Origin: a virus
Reading direction: 5' to 3' (one strand)
Virus record (IMG/VR): IMGVR_UViG_3300013132_000018
Span: 1 to 64,000 of that record
Length of the DNA stretch: 64,000 nucleotides
Made by a program: the position numbers and the translations under genes. The notes under the pieces are model-generated. The model ran no database searches. It was not told the origin of the DNA and worked only from the letters and a program-made list of their open reading frames with translations. Each line of letters begins with the position of its first letter. The stretch's first letter is position 1. This document shows, in pieces, positions 14,908 to 23,600 of the stretch.

Positions 14908-15325
14908 GGGCCTGAATTGGTTTCGACTGCAGATTGTGCGCCGTGAGTTGCATGCCGTGGATGATCGTTGGCCACGCTAAACTTCGATCAAAAGTATCAG
15001 CCAACTCGCAAGAGGACGCTGGTCTGCTCGCCGAAGCGGCTCGCATCATGGGCAACCCTGATGCCGTGCTCGCCAAGTATGAGCAGGCTGTTCTGGCCTA
15101 ACCAAAGCCAGCCGTTCGCCGGGTGACACCTGCTGTCCCGGAACGAACGTCATCAGCAGGTTCAATCAGCAGCCAGGCGACCGGCTGTTGGGTGTGACTG
15201 TCAGGCGCAAACCTTGTCGGCCAGTTCTCCTGGTTCGAGTCGGCAAGTTACTAACCGGGAAAAGCATGTAGAGCTTGCGGTAGTCAGTGTGCAGGACCTC
15301 GGTTCAACCCCGAGCAGGTCCACCA
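14908..15325 (+). ncRNA. ssrA: tmRNA (transfer-messenger RNA)
   Basis: 418 nt. The tRNA-like domain is complete: acceptor GGGCCTG at the 5' end pairs with CAGGTCC (15315-15321, one G.U), discriminator A, encoded CCA; T-arm CTCGG-TTCAACC-CCGAG. The 5' part has the conserved TGAATTGGTTTCGACT, and the 3' part AAAGCATGTAGAGC, close to the bacterial AAGCATGTAGTACC. After AAAAGTATCA the frame GCC AAC TCG ... opens at 15000 and runs 33 codons to TAA at 15099. The tag starts ANSQEDAG and ends YEQAVLA, about three times the length of the ten-residue E. coli tag. It rescues stalled ribosomes with host SmpB; phage copies are known but uncommon. Confidence 0.9.
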
Positions 15326-15352
15326 ATTTGCCGGCCTCCCTGGGCTGGCTTG

Positions 15353-15387
15353 AACGCCGGTCACTTGTGTGTCCGGCGTTTCTTCTT
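15353..15387 (+). terminator. Terminator of the tmRNA gene
   Basis: AACGCCGG (15353-15360), 12-base loop, CCGGCGTT (15373-15380), then TCTTCTT. It lies 28 bases after the CCA end of the tmRNA. Confidence 0.8.
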
Positions 15388-15413
15388 CAGGGGTCATCAA
15401 CGGAATCATCACT

Positions 15414-16304
15414 ATGTTGGACGTGCTCGCCTGTTTAGCCGAAACCATCACACCGCCCGTCAGTCTGCCTTTACCGGCAGTTAGACCTCCGGCCTCTCCC
15501 GTCGTTACCGCCACTGCCCATGCTGGCAGGCAATCGCTACAGACCGGCATGCCCAAGAGCATACCGGCCCGCAATCTGCGCCCATCGCTTCCGCCGGCGG
15601 ATCCCAGCACATGGGGTCACACGGCGCCGCCCTTCTCCTTCATCCGTCCGGTCAAAGATGATCCCAATCAGTTCCACGTCACCCTTCGACAGGCATCTGG
15701 TCCCGGATTCGGCACCGGAACTGCCATCGTCAGGGCGGACGAGATTCCCCAGGATGGAGACCTTACTGGGATTCGCTGGTCGGTGGAGTGGGCGTTCTTT
15801 CCGTCCGACTTCCGGACTTACAGCTACGTCACCGAGAAGTGGCGGCTGGAAGAGTTGAAGAAACACCGCGGCGAACTCCGCAATTCCTTCATCCTAGAGC
15901 TTGCCTCCAACGAGGCAGTGCTGCGCGGCAGGATTCCGCCGATGGCCCGGTTGCTGACGCTGGATGGTCGCACGGCCGTCATGTGGCGCGAACTGGACGC
16001 GCTGGCATTCAAGCTGCCCATGTCGCCCCGGCATCGCGGTTACTGGATGTCGTTCATGGGGCGGATGCCGGACCACAACGTGTGGGTCACCAAGCGCAGG
16101 GAGCGTTCGGGCGCGGCCAAGGCGCAAGCCGCGGCGGCAGCCCGTGCTGTGCGTTTTGCTGCGGCGCCGCAGCCGGTGGGTGAAGGCCAGCGCGAGCATC
16201 ATGAGCGGCGGCGCCATGGTCTGCGCCATGCCGTGTTAGATGGATTGGTTGTGGATGGTCACACGGCCTCTGCCAGCGACCTCAAGCAACTGCTTGGGCT
16301 GTGA
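15414..16304 (+). CDS. Hypothetical protein, probable single gene unit
   Basis: 296 residues from ATG (a GTG-type start further upstream would place it in the terminator). The N-terminus is Pro/Ala-rich and extended (about 1-75), the centre holds an ordered beta/alpha section (FSFIRPVKDDPNQFHVTLRQ), and the C-terminus is Ala/Arg-rich with a basic HERRRHG segment. It lies alone between the tmRNA terminator and a perfect palindrome. No family recognised; a DNA- or virion-associated role is only a guess from the basic tail. Confidence 0.6.
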   Translation: MLDVLACLAETITPPVSLPLPAVRPPASPVVTATAHAGRQSLQTGMPKSIPARNLRPSLPPADPSTWGHTAPPFSFIRPVKDDPNQFHVTLRQASGPGFGTGTAIVRADEIPQDGDLTGIRWSVEWAFFPSDFRTYSYVTEKWRLEELKKHRGELRNSFILELASNEAVLRGRIPPMARLLTLDGRTAVMWRELDALAFKLPMSPRHRGYWMSFMGRMPDHNVWVTKRRERSGAAKAQAAAAARAVRFAAAPQPVGEGQREHHERRRHGLRHAVLDGLVVDGHTASASDLKQLLGL

Positions 16305-16315
16305 GTTGAACTGAC

Positions 16316-16345
16316 GAGGAGGCGTGGGAATTCCCACGCCTCCTC
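16316..16345 (+). terminator. Perfect 30-bp palindrome acting as terminator
   Basis: GAGGAGGCGTGGGAA (16316-16330) is followed directly by its exact complement (16331-16345). With no spacer the hairpin loop must come from the central AATT bases. Followed by TGGTTCTAGG, only moderately T-rich. Twelve bases after the stop of the preceding gene. A bidirectional terminator or a protein-binding palindrome are both possible. Confidence 0.6.
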
Positions 16346-16434
16346 TGGTTCTAGGTTCGGCTGATTGTTAGCTATTGGCTTGCTGACTAAGAACAAAGCC
16401 GTTAAATCCGTCCGGCAGCACTGTGAGTCTTCCG

Positions 16435-16761
16435 ATGGCTTACCGGGTCGGCGGGATGGCGGATCTTGGTGTTGGGTGTGGTCCGGCTGTAGTCGATCTG
16501 GGAAAGTCAGCCTGTTTGCTGGCCTGTGGTGCTGCCTTTGTTTTGCGCGTTGAGATTGAAATCGAAGACACGCTGGTGGCTGAAGGCGGGCAGACTCCCC
16601 GCCCAGGGCTGAGCGCCACTTGCTCGCGCTGCGACCACTGCGTTGAAGTAGCCGGCGAAGGCCCTTCAGCGGAGATGGCGCTGCAGACTTTGCTGCGCCG
16701 CACCTGTCCGTTGCGTGAGCAGAACCGGTATGTGACGCTGCCAGATGAGCGAATGGATTGA
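16435..16761 (+). CDS. Small protein with a CSRCDH-type zinc motif
   Basis: 108 residues if read from ATG; the conserved part probably begins near RVEIEIEDTLV. It contains CSRCDHCVEV...LLRRTCPLREQNRYV, with two Cys pairs, and resembles short bacterial and phage proteins with the pattern CSRC.H ... CP..E.N.Y. The N-terminal 35 residues are less convincing, so the true start may be a TTG near 16537. Function unknown. Confidence 0.55.
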   Translation: MAYRVGGMADLGVGCGPAVVDLGKSACLLACGAAFVLRVEIEIEDTLVAEGGQTPRPGLSATCSRCDHCVEVAGEGPSAEMALQTLLRRTCPLREQNRYVTLPDERMD

Positions 16762-16786
16762 ACCTCGGTCCCGCGCCTGCTACATT
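16758..16786 (+). promoter_or_regulatory. Candidate sigma70-type promoter with leaderless start
   Basis: TTGAAC (16758-16763), 17-base spacer, TACATT (16781-16786). The expected transcription start is about 16792-16794, exactly at the ATG of the acetyltransferase (16793), so a message from here would have no leader. It lies at the end of the preceding gene. Confidence 0.4.
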
Positions 16787-16792
16787 GGCCCC

Positions 16793-17233
16793 ATGTTCAA
16801 ATGCGCAGCAGTAGGACAAGACAGCCTGGGCGAAGCTGCCGGTATCTTGCGCGACATCTACAACGAGAATCCGAGCTACTGGCCGCACGGCCTGTCAGTC
16901 GGTCACTTTGACGGCGGGCTGTGGCTGGTTCGTGAGAAGTCTTCCAGCGCTCCGGTAGGTTTCGTCGGTTGGCAGGAGCGGCCTGAGCGTTCGGCGAGCG
17001 GCCTCCGCAAGATAGGCTACTATTCCATCGGAGTGCTGCCAGCCTATCGAGGCAACGGCTTTGCGCGCGAGGCGGTGGGCAAGCTACTGAGCTTTAAGTC
17101 CGCCGCTGTGGACGAGGTCAGGGCGCTGATCAAGCAGCACAATCTGCCGTCGTTGCGGCTGGCCGCCAGCCTGGCTGTGCCCGTGGTTAAACTTGCCAGC
17201 GCTGCTCCAGCAGGTAAGGTAGCCCGGCGATGA
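16793..17233 (+). CDS. GNAT-family N-acetyltransferase
   Basis: 146 residues from ATG; an ATG at 16745 would add 16. The acetyl-CoA site is IGYYSIGVLPAYRGNGFAREAVGKLL (R/Q-x-x-G-x-G/A motif with YRGNGFA), followed by a VRALIKQHNLPSLRLAASL segment in which HN and S-L-R fit the GNAT beta-alpha end. It would transfer an acetyl group to an amine; substrate unknown. Neither start has a clear ribosome-binding site, and a promoter-like sequence fits a leaderless message. Confidence 0.75.
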   Translation: MFKCAAVGQDSLGEAAGILRDIYNENPSYWPHGLSVGHFDGGLWLVREKSSSAPVGFVGWQERPERSASGLRKIGYYSIGVLPAYRGNGFAREAVGKLLSFKSAAVDEVRALIKQHNLPSLRLAASLAVPVVKLASAAPAGKVARR

Positions 17234-18702
17234 GCAGCCTGAACTACATCCCTTGGCTGGCCGGCGGTGTCGGCCTGGCTGCGTTGGAGAACAAGCTCAT
17301 TGCAGAGGAGATTCCTGACCCGCTGAAGACGGTCAACCTGGGTGTTGGGGCTGTGACCGGATTTCTGGGTGCTAACCCGACCACGCGGACGGCGGCGCTG
17401 AATAGTCTTCCGTTCAAGCAGCTAGGTCTGTTCGGTGTCGGCGCCATGGACAAGTTTCGCCGCCAGCAGCAGTCGTTGGTGGATACCAACCTGACGACGG
17501 CCAACATCAACAAGGACACGGCGCGGTTGCATCAAGATGACGCCGGTAATCGCAAGGCGATGGCTTTGGCCTTTTTGCTGCCGGCTTTGGTGGGTAGCGG
17601 GGCGCTGGCTTACTACGCCTACAACAAGGGGCAGCGGTCTTCGCCGGGATCTCGGTTTCAGACTGTGGACAGCAAGGGCGCTCCCAAGGGGCGTCGGCGG
17701 GTGAAGATCGAGGTGCCGGCGTCGGCCTTGCCGGATGAATTTTTCTCGTCTTTGATCAACGTGGACGACAATTCCAAGGCGTTCACCCGGGTGCAGGAGA
17801 AGAGCGAAGCTCCAGTGCGCAAGCGTGCTTCCGCTGACCGTTCTATTCCCGGCATGGTTTGGGACACAGCACAGGAGTTCACTGGACTACCTTCGGTGAC
17901 GCGCTCGCTACGGGAGGCAGGGCAGGCCACTGCGCAAGGCGTGGCTGGCAACTACGACGAGGCTGGTCGTTATGGTTTGGCCTCGGCGGGTAATCTGGCC
18001 ATTGGGGCGCTTGGTGCGCAGACCATGCCTTGGCTGCTGGGCAAGATGCTGACGCAGAAGCGGCTGGCTGACTGGCGCAACTCCCGCAAATTTTCACCGT
18101 CGGGATTTTTGGACCCCAAGTTGCCGCACATCGGCAACTGGATCTGGCGCCATTCGTTCGGCAATCAGTTGTCACCGCAGCAGGCCAAGGCGCGCAAGGC
18201 CATGTCGGCTACCAGCATGGCGGCCGGCGGTAAAGCCGTTGACATGCGTGGCGCGTTGGACCGTGCCCGGGACATCAAGTTTCGTTACGATCCCCGCCGG
18301 TTTGCGTGGAGTAATCCCGCGGCGGCAAAACCGTATTCCCTGGGTAGCGTGTTCAATCGACTGCTGACGGAGTCGCCAGGGGGAGCCAGCACCGGCATTC
18401 TTGGGCGTGCCGCCGACATCGGACGCTACGGGGCCAACCGCGCGGTCAATGCCGCCTACTGGACGCACCAGCTTGCCCGGCGCAATCCGATGGCGTCGTT
18501 GTTCGCGCTTGGCCTGCCTTTGTCTGGGCTTGGGTCCATCAAGGACGACGACAATTTGAACGCGGCCCGCGCAGCCGGCGCGGCCAATTCTTTCTTCACG
18601 GCGCCCAGCCGCAACGGTCGGCCGGTGAGCCAGACCTTGGACTCCATCCTCGGTTTGATCGGCGGCAACCAGCCGCATCCGGTGGTCGGACAGCTTCGTT
18701 GA
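17230..18702 (+). CDS. Large Ala/Gly-rich protein, possibly membrane or virion associated
   Basis: 490 residues. Starts MSSLNYIPWLAGGVGLAALE. Hydrophobic stretches of about 20 residues occur near positions 115-135 (ALAFLLPALVGSGALAYYAY), 250-265 and 420-440, separated by basic and Pro-rich sections; no signal peptide. Its composition (Ala, Gly, Arg, Asn) resembles the smaller protein at 7091. Membrane-embedded virion proteins of large phages are one possibility, but no homologue is recognised. Overlaps the acetyltransferase stop by 4 bases. Confidence 0.6.
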   Translation: MSSLNYIPWLAGGVGLAALENKLIAEEIPDPLKTVNLGVGAVTGFLGANPTTRTAALNSLPFKQLGLFGVGAMDKFRRQQQSLVDTNLTTANINKDTARLHQDDAGNRKAMALAFLLPALVGSGALAYYAYNKGQRSSPGSRFQTVDSKGAPKGRRRVKIEVPASALPDEFFSSLINVDDNSKAFTRVQEKSEAPVRKRASADRSIPGMVWDTAQEFTGLPSVTRSLREAGQATAQGVAGNYDEAGRYGLASAGNLAIGALGAQTMPWLLGKMLTQKRLADWRNSRKFSPSGFLDPKLPHIGNWIWRHSFGNQLSPQQAKARKAMSATSMAAGGKAVDMRGALDRARDIKFRYDPRRFAWSNPAAAKPYSLGSVFNRLLTESPGGASTGILGRAADIGRYGANRAVNAAYWTHQLARRNPMASLFALGLPLSGLGSIKDDDNLNAARAAGAANSFFTAPSRNGRPVSQTLDSILGLIGGNQPHPVVGQLR

Positions 18703-18708
18703 ATTCCG

Positions 18709-19761
18709 ATGAGGGTAATTACCATGACCGGGTGGCGGCGCCCGGAGCTTACGAATGCCGTGCTTGATTCCCTGGCCCAGTGCTGCGGCTCAGACCGTTA
18801 CGAGGTCTTGTTGCATCTTGAGCCAGGGCACGAGGCTGAGATTTTGAAGGTGGTCGGCAAACCGCGTCCGTTTGTGGTGCACACGTCCGTCAACAAGACT
18901 GTGCTTGGCATTTCTACCAACACGCTGGCGGCGTTGGAGCACGGTTTTGCCCGGTCAGAGTTTGTGGTCCACCTGGAGGATGACTCATTGCTGCTACCCA
19001 ATGCCCTGCGGTTCTTCGAGTGGTTCGACGATCGTCGGGCTTTGCGGGAGGTGCATCGGCTGGCGACTCTGTCGGCTTATTCGACGCACCAGGGATTGAA
19101 CCATGACACTGCTGCACCCGACGAGGTGTTTGTGCAGCGCTGGTTCAGTTGCTCTGCCTGGGCCACCTGGCGTGATACCTGGCAGGCCATGAAGCGTAGC
19201 TGGGGCGGCGACGCGCGCGGTTTTGCCCGCCACGTCTGCGGCTTTCAACTGCTGCACGACCTTCACCAGGCATATCCTGGCCAGTCCTTGTGCAAGAACA
19301 TAGGCTTTGGGGCTGCTGGTTCGGTCAACGCCGGGCAAGGCTTTACGATGCCGGGTCAGGTCTGCGACCACGTCGCGGTGCCTCGTGACTACTGGATCAG
19401 CCGTCTGCCATCAACGGCGCGGCCTAGCTTCATGGACGCGGACGTGACGCCGGCTGAAGCAGCCGTGGCTTTGCACTGGATTGCCTCCAGCATGCCGGAT
19501 GGCGGTTGGAGGTATCCGGGTTCAGTGCGGGGGCGCCCGTGGACTGCGCTTGGGGTGCTGCCTTCTGACGTTGGGCCGCTATTGCTGGACGACAGCATCG
19601 CGTGTCCGATGGATGCCAGCATGGCGTTGCTGGAGACTTGGCCTACCGTGGTGGTGGTATGCGGGACAGGCTGGCCGGCGGTGTTGGTGGAACGCGGCTA
19701 CCGACTGGAGTTCGAGCATTTGAACGAAGGTGCAGGAGTGCGGAAGTTTGTGCGGCAATGA
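18709..19761 (+). CDS. GT-A glycosyltransferase
   Basis: 350 residues. N-terminal GT-A fold: MTGWRRPELTNAVLDSLAQC (strand-helix of the donor site), then the metal-binding and donor region HLEDDSLLLPNALRFFEWF around residue 85-100, with an acidic DD in place of the usual DxD. Later LATLSAY and WFSCSAWATWRDTW are acceptor-side elements of GT2 / GnT-I-like enzymes. Nucleotide-sugar donor expected, acceptor unknown. Encoded 6 bases after the preceding gene. Confidence 0.75.
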   Translation: MRVITMTGWRRPELTNAVLDSLAQCCGSDRYEVLLHLEPGHEAEILKVVGKPRPFVVHTSVNKTVLGISTNTLAALEHGFARSEFVVHLEDDSLLLPNALRFFEWFDDRRALREVHRLATLSAYSTHQGLNHDTAAPDEVFVQRWFSCSAWATWRDTWQAMKRSWGGDARGFARHVCGFQLLHDLHQAYPGQSLCKNIGFGAAGSVNAGQGFTMPGQVCDHVAVPRDYWISRLPSTARPSFMDADVTPAEAAVALHWIASSMPDGGWRYPGSVRGRPWTALGVLPSDVGPLLLDDSIACPMDASMALLETWPTVVVVCGTGWPAVLVERGYRLEFEHLNEGAGVRKFVRQ

Positions 19762-20099
19762 AGGAGCATAATCTGGCGGACCTGAGGTCTGCCCTGAAGG
19801 CGTCGGGTGTGTCGGCCAGGGATCGCGGCACGGTCTTGGAGTTCAAGTTCTCCCGGAATTTCGTGAGGCAGTTGGAACTGTTTGCTCCTGGGTGTGGCAG
19901 CCGGACCCATGTTCCTGGCACGAATGGCGGACAGATGGAGTGTGGCGCCTGGCTGACTTGGATGGACGGAACTCGCATCCAGCAGTTCTGTGGTTACTGT
20001 GAGTCTCAACTGAATGCACCTGCAGTCGTTTGTTTATCGCAATGTCCGGTTTCGCAGCAAGGTAATGGCCGAGATGGCCTGGTGGTTGGACCGGTTTGA
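19758..20099 (+). CDS. Cys-rich hypothetical protein
   Basis: 113 residues; starts on ATGA overlapping the glycosyltransferase stop. A short basic helix is followed by APGCGSRTHVPGTNGGQMEC and FCGYCESQL, which together could bind zinc. The last 28 residues overlap the next gene by 86 bases, more than usual in this window, so the real end could be shorter or the next gene could start later. Confidence 0.5.
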   Translation: MKEHNLADLRSALKASGVSARDRGTVLEFKFSRNFVRQLELFAPGCGSRTHVPGTNGGQMECGAWLTWMDGTRIQQFCGYCESQLNAPAVVCLSQCPVSQQGNGRDGLVVGPV

Positions 20100-20673
20100 A
20101 CTGGGCTGGGCTTATGAGCCCGAAACTTTGGTTGATGGGCCGGTCTCGGTGACGCCCGACTTCTGGCTTCCCGACATCCAGACGCTGGTGTTTGTGCAGA
20201 CCCGTGTGCTGCCCAGCGACCACTGGGAGGCCAGCATGCGCATGGTGGGGACGCTTGGCCGTCGGACCGTGTTTCTGGAAATGGACCGGCACGTCGTTGG
20301 ACCGATGGAGGACATCCCCGATCCAGCGCGCCTGGTGACCTGCCTCGACGGGTTGTTCAAAGTTGAACCAAACACGGACTGCACCTTCGCCGAGCCGGGT
20401 CAGGGTTGGTTCTGGCACAGCCGCTTTGCCCAGTCCGTTTCGCACATCAAGCAGTTGGCCAGCGGCGCGCATGTGCTGCTGATTCGATGCACCGTGTGCG
20501 GCGTGGTGCATTGGACGCATCGGGCGGGCGACATGCTCTGTCCCCGGTGTCAGTTGGGCAATTCCAGCAAACCTGAGCGCTGGCAGAAGCACATCATTCC
20601 CGCGCTGCATCTTCGGACGATGGCTGAGGTGCACCGGCTGGTTGAACAGGCCCGCAGTTTTTCCGGCGCGTGA
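20014..20673 (+). CDS. Nuclease-fold protein with a zinc motif, catalytic residues doubtful
   Basis: 219 residues. The start follows a common nuclease-like pattern: FRSKVMAEMAWWLDRFELGWAYEPE, then VSVTPDFWLPDIQ (the PDFWLP block of restriction-endonuclease-like phage proteins). In active relatives the next strand carries ExK; here it reads VFVQTR, so the active site may be lost. A CTVCG...LCPRC zinc motif follows at about 150-175. DNA binding is likely; cleavage is uncertain. Confidence 0.6.
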   Translation: MHLQSFVYRNVRFRSKVMAEMAWWLDRFELGWAYEPETLVDGPVSVTPDFWLPDIQTLVFVQTRVLPSDHWEASMRMVGTLGRRTVFLEMDRHVVGPMEDIPDPARLVTCLDGLFKVEPNTDCTFAEPGQGWFWHSRFAQSVSHIKQLASGAHVLLIRCTVCGVVHWTHRAGDMLCPRCQLGNSSKPERWQKHIIPALHLRTMAEVHRLVEQARSFSGA

Positions 20674-23600
20674 CGCCGGCGTTAGCCGAGCCAGCCGGTG
20701 GGAAGTGGTTTGCCCCACCGGCTGGCTTTCAGCGGCTCGACAAACCGTCCGAGGTGGTGTGTCATGTGGACATGCCGACTGCAATCCAGACGCCCCGGCG
20801 GGCAGTGGTCCGTGGTAGCACGCTGACCGAGGCCGACGATACCGACGTAGAGTTTGAACTGGACAGTCCTGATCAGTTCTTCGGCTCCCACATCGGCCTC
20901 ATCCCATTGCGTTCCGCGGTGGCTGGTCCGCGGCTGTTCTACGGTGCACGGTTCTACAACCAGGCTCTTCCTTTGCCGCAGGCTGAAGCTCCGCTCGTGC
21001 AGGCGCTGGCCGACAAGGATGAGCAGGGCCGTTCGTTCGATGAGATTCTCGGCAAGGCGGCAGGCGCTAGGCTGGCCAAGGCTGACGGCGTGGTTCGGGA
21101 CGTGACGCCTGACTGGATTGAACTGGAGCTTTCAGACGGCAAACGTGAGCAGGTCGAGCTTTACAACAAGCTGCCGTTCAACCGCAAGACCAGCCTGACC
21201 AATACCCCGGTGGTGAAGCCCGGCGATCAAGTGCGCTCAGGACAGGTGCTGGCCAAGTCAAACTTCACGGATGCAGAAGGCCGGCTGGCGATGGGGTTGA
21301 ACGCGCGCATTGGGCTGGTGCCCTACCTTGGCAAGTCCATGGATGATGCCGTGGTGGTGAGCGATGCGTTCGCACGCCGGCTTTCCAGCGAGCACCTCTA
21401 CGGCTACGACCTGGACAACCGCAATGGCATCAAGTTCGGCAAGGCCCATTATGCCGGCATCTTCCCTGGACGTTTCATCAAGGACCAGTTGGAGAAGCTG
21501 GATGATGACGGGGTGGTGCGTCCTGGCATGCTGGTGCAGCCTGGCGATCCGCTCATCCTGGCTACCCGGCCTCGCGTAGTGTCCAGCACGTCCGCCCAGC
21601 TTGGTTTGCTCAGCAAGCACATGAAGAACGCGCGCACCAATGCCGCTTTGCTGTGGGATCACGACGAACCAGGGACAGTGACCGATGTGGTCCGCCTGCC
21701 CGACGGTTCGGCCAAGGTCAACGTGCAAGTCATTGAGCCTACGCGACTTGGCGATAAGATCGTAATGCGATCCGGGCAAAAAGGGATAATTTCCGAGATC
21801 CTCCCTGACGACCAGATGCCACGCACGGCTGACGGCCATCCGTTGGAGGTTCTGCTCAATCCGCTGGGCATCCCCTCGCGGGTGAACAACTCGCTGGTTT
21901 ATGAGCTTCTGCTCGGCAAGGCGGCACGCAAGAGCGGCAAGCCGTTCAAGCTGCCGGCGTTCCTGCCGGAAGGTCAGCAGTGGGACAAGATCGTTGAGCA
22001 GCATTTGAAGGATGCTGGGCTGACTGACACTGAGGAGGTCTATGACCCCAAGTTTGGGCGCAAGCTGGAGCGGCCGGTGACGGTGGGCGATGGTTACGTG
22101 CTCAAGCTTCATCACACGTCAGCATCTAAGATTTCTACTCGCGGACAAGGGAGCTACACTTGTTTTGATGATATTACTGAAGTGTGCACGCGTCGAGGCT
22201 GGGTGGCGTGGCCGGATGTAACAGCCGACGATGAGTTCGCGACTGCAGATGACGGCAAGCTTGTGTTCAGTAGGGCCAGCCGTATCACAAAAGAGTTTTA
22301 CTCTGGAGAATTGGTAGGGTTTGAGGGACGGTATTTGGATTGGCTTGTGACTCCGAACCATAACCTTTTGGTCAAGTTCAGAAAGCCATCTAGTCGATTG
22401 CGTATGGAGCGCGCTGATGCGCTGTTCGGTAGGTCGTTCTACGTGCCTCAGTTTGGGTTTGCTGAGTTGCATGGTAGAAATCCTCGGCGTTTTGTTTTGT
22501 CCGGTCGCGTAATTAGAGACACTCTTGGTAGGGTGTATAACACTCCTGGGTTTGAGTGCGAGTTTGAAGACTTTGCTGATTTTGCGGGATGGTGGTTGTC
22601 CGAAGGCGAGGTTCGTTTGACTGAAGGCAGAGTTAAGTTATACCAGTCAGAGAAAGCCAATCCTGCAAAGTTCCAACAGATTGAGTCGCTTTTGAAGCGG
22701 CTAGGCGTGGCCTTCAACGCTATCCGAAGGAATGGGGTGGGTGTAGGATGGCAGTTCGCCAATAAATCATTGGCTTTTTTTCTGGCTAGTGAATTCGGGT
22801 CTGGTTCTGTCAATAAGAAGATACCAGAGTTTATGCTTTCGGCGGGTTTGTCGGCGCGTCGTAGAATGTATTCCAGCATGATGCTAGGCGACGGGACTGC
22901 CGATTCATCCGGTATGGATGTGTGCTACAACACCTGCTCCAAGAGACTGGCTGATGATTTTCAGCGGCTGTGCATTGGGCTTGGGTTTGGGTCAGTGATA
23001 AGTTATAGACCGGCTACTACTAGTAGTGCTATTAGAGGCAGAGTAGTTCATTCTGGACCTATATGGCGTTGTGGTGTCAGCCTTCGTAGGAAGTTTGCCT
23101 TGGTCGAGAATTACAGCAATCGACCCACAAGGCATTATCGCCAGCACTATGAGGGATTTGTTTATTGCGCTACTATTCCTGTAACCGGCTTGTTGCTAGT
23201 CCGCAGAAATGGTAAGCCTATGTGGTCTGGTAATTCAAACGAGCAACCCGCCCACGGCGGCGGCGAAACGGCTCAGGCCAAGCGGTTGTCTGGACTGGAG
23301 TCGCGCGCTTTGATCTCGTCGGGGGCCTACAACGTCCTGCGCGAAGGAGCTACGCTGCGGGGCCAGCGCAACGACGAGTATTGGCGTCAACTGCGCATGG
23401 GCCTTCAACCCCGGGACCCAGGTCGTCCGTTCATGTTCTCGAAGTTCCTGGCCATGCTGTCCGGTGCCGGCTATCTGGCGCGCAAGCTGCCCAAGGACCG
23501 GTATCGGCTTCAGTTCATGACCGATCGTGATCTGGATGGGTTGAATCCAACGGAATTGTCCAACGGTGAGATAGTTGACATCGGCACGTTCGAGCCGGTA

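Noticed and set aside
15195-15260. Possible tRNA T-arm-like sequence CCTGGTTCGAGTCGG.
   Set aside because: It lies inside the tmRNA and fits a pseudoknot region; no acceptor stem or anticodon arm can be formed around it.
17230-18702. Portal or tail-fibre protein.
   Set aside because: Length and composition fit only loosely and no diagnostic motif is seen.
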